Shown here: positions 61,848-64,000 of the stretch, piece by piece
Position numbering within the stretch: the first letter of the stretch is position 1
How the letters are laid out: every line of letters starts with the position of its first letter
From: Ypsolopha sequella
Taxonomy: Eukaryota; Arthropoda; Insecta; Lepidoptera; Ypsolophidae
Direction of reading: 5' to 3'
Assembly (NCBI GenBank): GCA_934047225.1
Contig: OW203991.1
Location: 4,278,001 to 4,342,000 of the forward strand
Length of the DNA: 64,000 nt
The notes under the pieces: generated by a model
What the model was told of the DNA's origin: nothing
The model's database searches: none
Seen by the model: only the letters and a program-made list of their open reading frames with translations
Translations under genes and position numbers: made by a program

Positions 61848-61889
61848 AAAGATAAGTTTGTGGGTATAGCGCCACAAACTTATCTAAGA
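61848..61889. repeat. Hairpin AGATAAGTTTGTGG
   Basis: AGATAAGTTTGTGG and CCACAAACTTATCT around a 10-base loop, followed by two 'taagattggaa' direct repeats. Confidence 0.75.
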
Positions 61890-62227
61890 TTGGAACTTAC
61901 GTAAGATTGGAAGAGCCAATAGGATTGCAGTATCCCGTTTCGATTGTTGCCAGAATTATTTGTACGCAAGATGTTGAATAATAGACGTCTTTCTGGGCTG
62001 TATTGTCTATGTTGTGAGGTAAGATCCAAAACACGTTTTTGGGCCGACATATTAAGTAACATTAGGAAGGAAAAATGTTTAGGTGATTTATTGTACCAAG
62101 AATTGTTAGAACCTGTTTAATTAGACAAGCGATACTGTGTATATTTTAACCAGAATTTATGTGACTTGAATTGTACTCGTACAACGTACATAGTTACTAT
62201 TGCAATATTTATATTTTGTATGTATTA
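61890..62227. other. Unassigned stretch
   Basis: The minus-strand 60-codon frame 61,880-62,062 is without domain or context. Confidence 0.3.
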
Positions 62228-62419
62228 TTTTACATAAATACTTAATTAAATAGTTTTAGGCGCCCCCTCAGTGGGGTCGTCATCAGGCGAATAGATAAAT
62301 ATATTAATATATATGTATAAAAGATATAATATTTATCTATTAGCCTGATGACGACCCCACAGAAGGTTCCAAATATAGCGCCTTAACTATTTAATTAAGT
62401 ATTTATATTTATGTAAAAT
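62228..62419. mobile_element. Palindromic element with CTGATGA motif
   Basis: 'ttacataaatacttaattaa' and its inverse bound arms that include 'ggggtcgtcatcaggc' and 'gcctgatgacgacccc' around an AT-rich centre. The GAAA half of the motif is degraded in both arms. Confidence 0.75.
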
Positions 62420-62967
62420 AAAACATACAAAAAATAAAAAACATATTGTATTACAATATTTAAAATATATTTACAATACAAGTTAGTATAAAGTTTGCTA
62501 TCTTCAATATTTAAACTTTTCCTTCAGGGGGCATTGGTTTGGTTTATTCTGTATGTCAATCGTAGAAGTCAGCATTTGATCACAATCTCCAGTCATCATC
62601 ACAACAAAAACCGTGATTCAAAGGCGTGTTCCGCGAAACTTTACCACACACTGTAAAAATGTAAGGAATCTTTCTGCTTATAGTAAAAGAAGTTATTTTG
62701 GCTTGCTCAGAAGAAAAATCATAAAGTGTCCGCAGAATAACAATGCAAAAGACCTCGCTTTAAGTTGCGTAAATGTTCTTCTAAAATTGTAGCCCTTTAA
62801 AAAGTTTTGAAACCAAAAATGTCAGAGCAACCTTTTACGGTTTTACCATTCTGCGTTGAACCATGATTTATTCGTAAGCCGAGCGTAAATATATTGGTTA
62901 TCACATATTATACTGAATCATACTGAAGAAACTATACGAGACAAGTATACTAAAATATATTTATATA
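62420..62967. other. Unassigned stretch
   Basis: No ORF, palindrome or repeat partner found. Confidence 0.3.
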
Positions 62968-63226
62968 TACAAGGTGACTTTTTGATCATCGTCCAAATTC
63001 ATACTGGTGGCTTGGTAAGTGATCAGTATCAATAACAAGTTTGGTGAAATTCGTAAAATGAAATTTCGACTCCCCATAGTGATTCACTCGGGACTGGAAC
63101 TGAATTTCTATGGGAAGCCGAAATTTCATTTTACGAATTTCACAAATATTGTTACTGACCAAAGATACTGATCACTTATCAAGCCTCCAGTATGAATTTG
63201 GACGATGATCAAAAAGTCACCTTGTA
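62968..63226. mobile_element. TA-flanked palindromic MITE CAAGGTGAC, copy 3
   Basis: TA at 62,968 and 63,225 flanks 255 bp, close in sequence to the inverse of copy 1. Confidence 0.85.
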
Positions 63227-64000
63227 TATTCATTATCGCAAATTCCTGCTGTCTTTTATTTTCTTAAACCTTAAGAGCGCACCGATCGTTTGCCTTTGTC
63301 TCTGTCTTTTTCTTTACGTGTATAGAGTAAAGAAAATAACCAAACTTGCACTTTTTCAATGTTTTTCTTTGTTATTTTCATCATGTTGTTCTTAAATAAA
63401 AAACTATCTTGTATAAATGCTCCAGGCATCTGTGAACTTTATTTTAGTAAATGAGTCATAATATCAAATTTGTAATTACTTATTCATATAAAAAAGTAGG
63501 GAAATAAAGGGAAAAAATTACTCGAAAAGAGATAACTTTGCGAATTTATTTTATCAAGCCAACTTTATCAAATCGTGTTCCCATCGTGTGTACTGTCTAG
63601 TATATATCCCCAATAATACCAATATAACATTTTAATTTAATTGTTTACTACTTCAAACGAGGGTTATAAAACCGTGTTTCTGTGTATAAAAAGCTCGGTG
63701 CGCTCTTAACTAAAGTAGATGTAAGTACATTGTATATAATAAGTTTTAGTGTGTAACAGAAATAATAAAAAAAACATGATCTTGCTTAGTTTCTTTGCCT
63801 TCTTCTTAGCAAAACTAATCGAATGGGCGGAGTTAGGCATGTATTTATATATGTAACCTATTAGTGTGTAGTATATAATTATAGATTTTACCTATCATTT
63901 GAATCGTATATACATTGCTGCATAAATTAAATTAAAATCTCTAATTTAGGTAAATTAATAGTGCGCAAATACCTGTAACCACTTTCCCAGTACGATTTTT
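63227..64000. other. Unassigned AT-rich stretch
   Basis: The 67-codon frame at 63,192-63,395 starts inside the MITE, so it is not a gene. Nothing else seen. Confidence 0.3.

Noticed and set aside
1..64000. A bacterial-type defence or operon system
   Set aside because: No operon-like gene arrangement, ribosome-binding sites or prokaryotic families; repeats and splice signals are of animal type.

Overview
This window looks like intergenic or intronic DNA of an insect, most probably a moth or butterfly. It is AT-rich, lacks long host ORFs and has no bacterial-style gene packing. Nearly all recognisable structure is transposon-derived, and many repeats match, by memory of their sequence style only, families common in Lepidoptera. 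Examples are the roughly 290-bp repeat whose ends carry AGGGTTCCGTACC and GGTACGGAACCCT, tRNA-headed SINEs, 3' tails of LINEs that read 'cgtccactgctggacata', and many foldback MITEs. No species can be assigned without a database search.

Layout. 1-13 kb holds dispersed repeats, foldback MITEs, a 41-bp minisatellite, SINE copies and a LINE-tail insertion. At 13.4-13.9 kb a GC-rich, apparently single-copy stretch looks like a promoter and 5' UTR exon ending in strong splice donors. 14-34 kb is nested repeats: TA- and TTAA-flanked MITEs, a hAT-type MITE with an 8-bp target duplication, a LINE reverse-transcriptase remnant, a 28-bp minisatellite and a solo LTR. A complete, apparently very young BEL/Pao LTR retrotransposon fills 34,052-41,331. 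It has identical 465-bp LTRs, a 5-bp target duplication, one intact 1772-residue Gag-Pol ORF and an odd tandem second LTR on its 5' side. At 42.7-43.6 kb lies a 27-bp minisatellite of 33 units. 44-53 kb is again repeats. At 53,878-54,007 there is a convincing small host exon (acceptor, ATG, signal peptide, donor), the only host coding sequence I can support. 54-64 kb returns to MITEs, including three copies of a 416-bp TTAA-flanked element.

How it fits together. If the 13.9-kb donor is spliced to the 53.9-kb acceptor, the window is mostly one 40-kb first intron of a gene for a secreted protein, and the intron has filled with mobile elements. The nesting gives a relative history: the BEL element, solo LTR, LINE tails and several MITEs each interrupt an older repeat, and one interruption has its empty site elsewhere in the window. 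The only intact autonomous element is the BEL/Pao copy. The other transposons are non-autonomous or broken and would depend on enzymes encoded elsewhere.

The less ordinary signals are the tandem-LTR configuration of the BEL element, the 27-bp array with an ACGTCA core and a TAATTG core in every unit, a recurring hairpin bracketed by CTGATG and GAAA (hammerhead-core-like), several mosaic TTAA-targeting MITE families, and a 28-bp minisatellite that seems to have grown out of a dispersed repeat.
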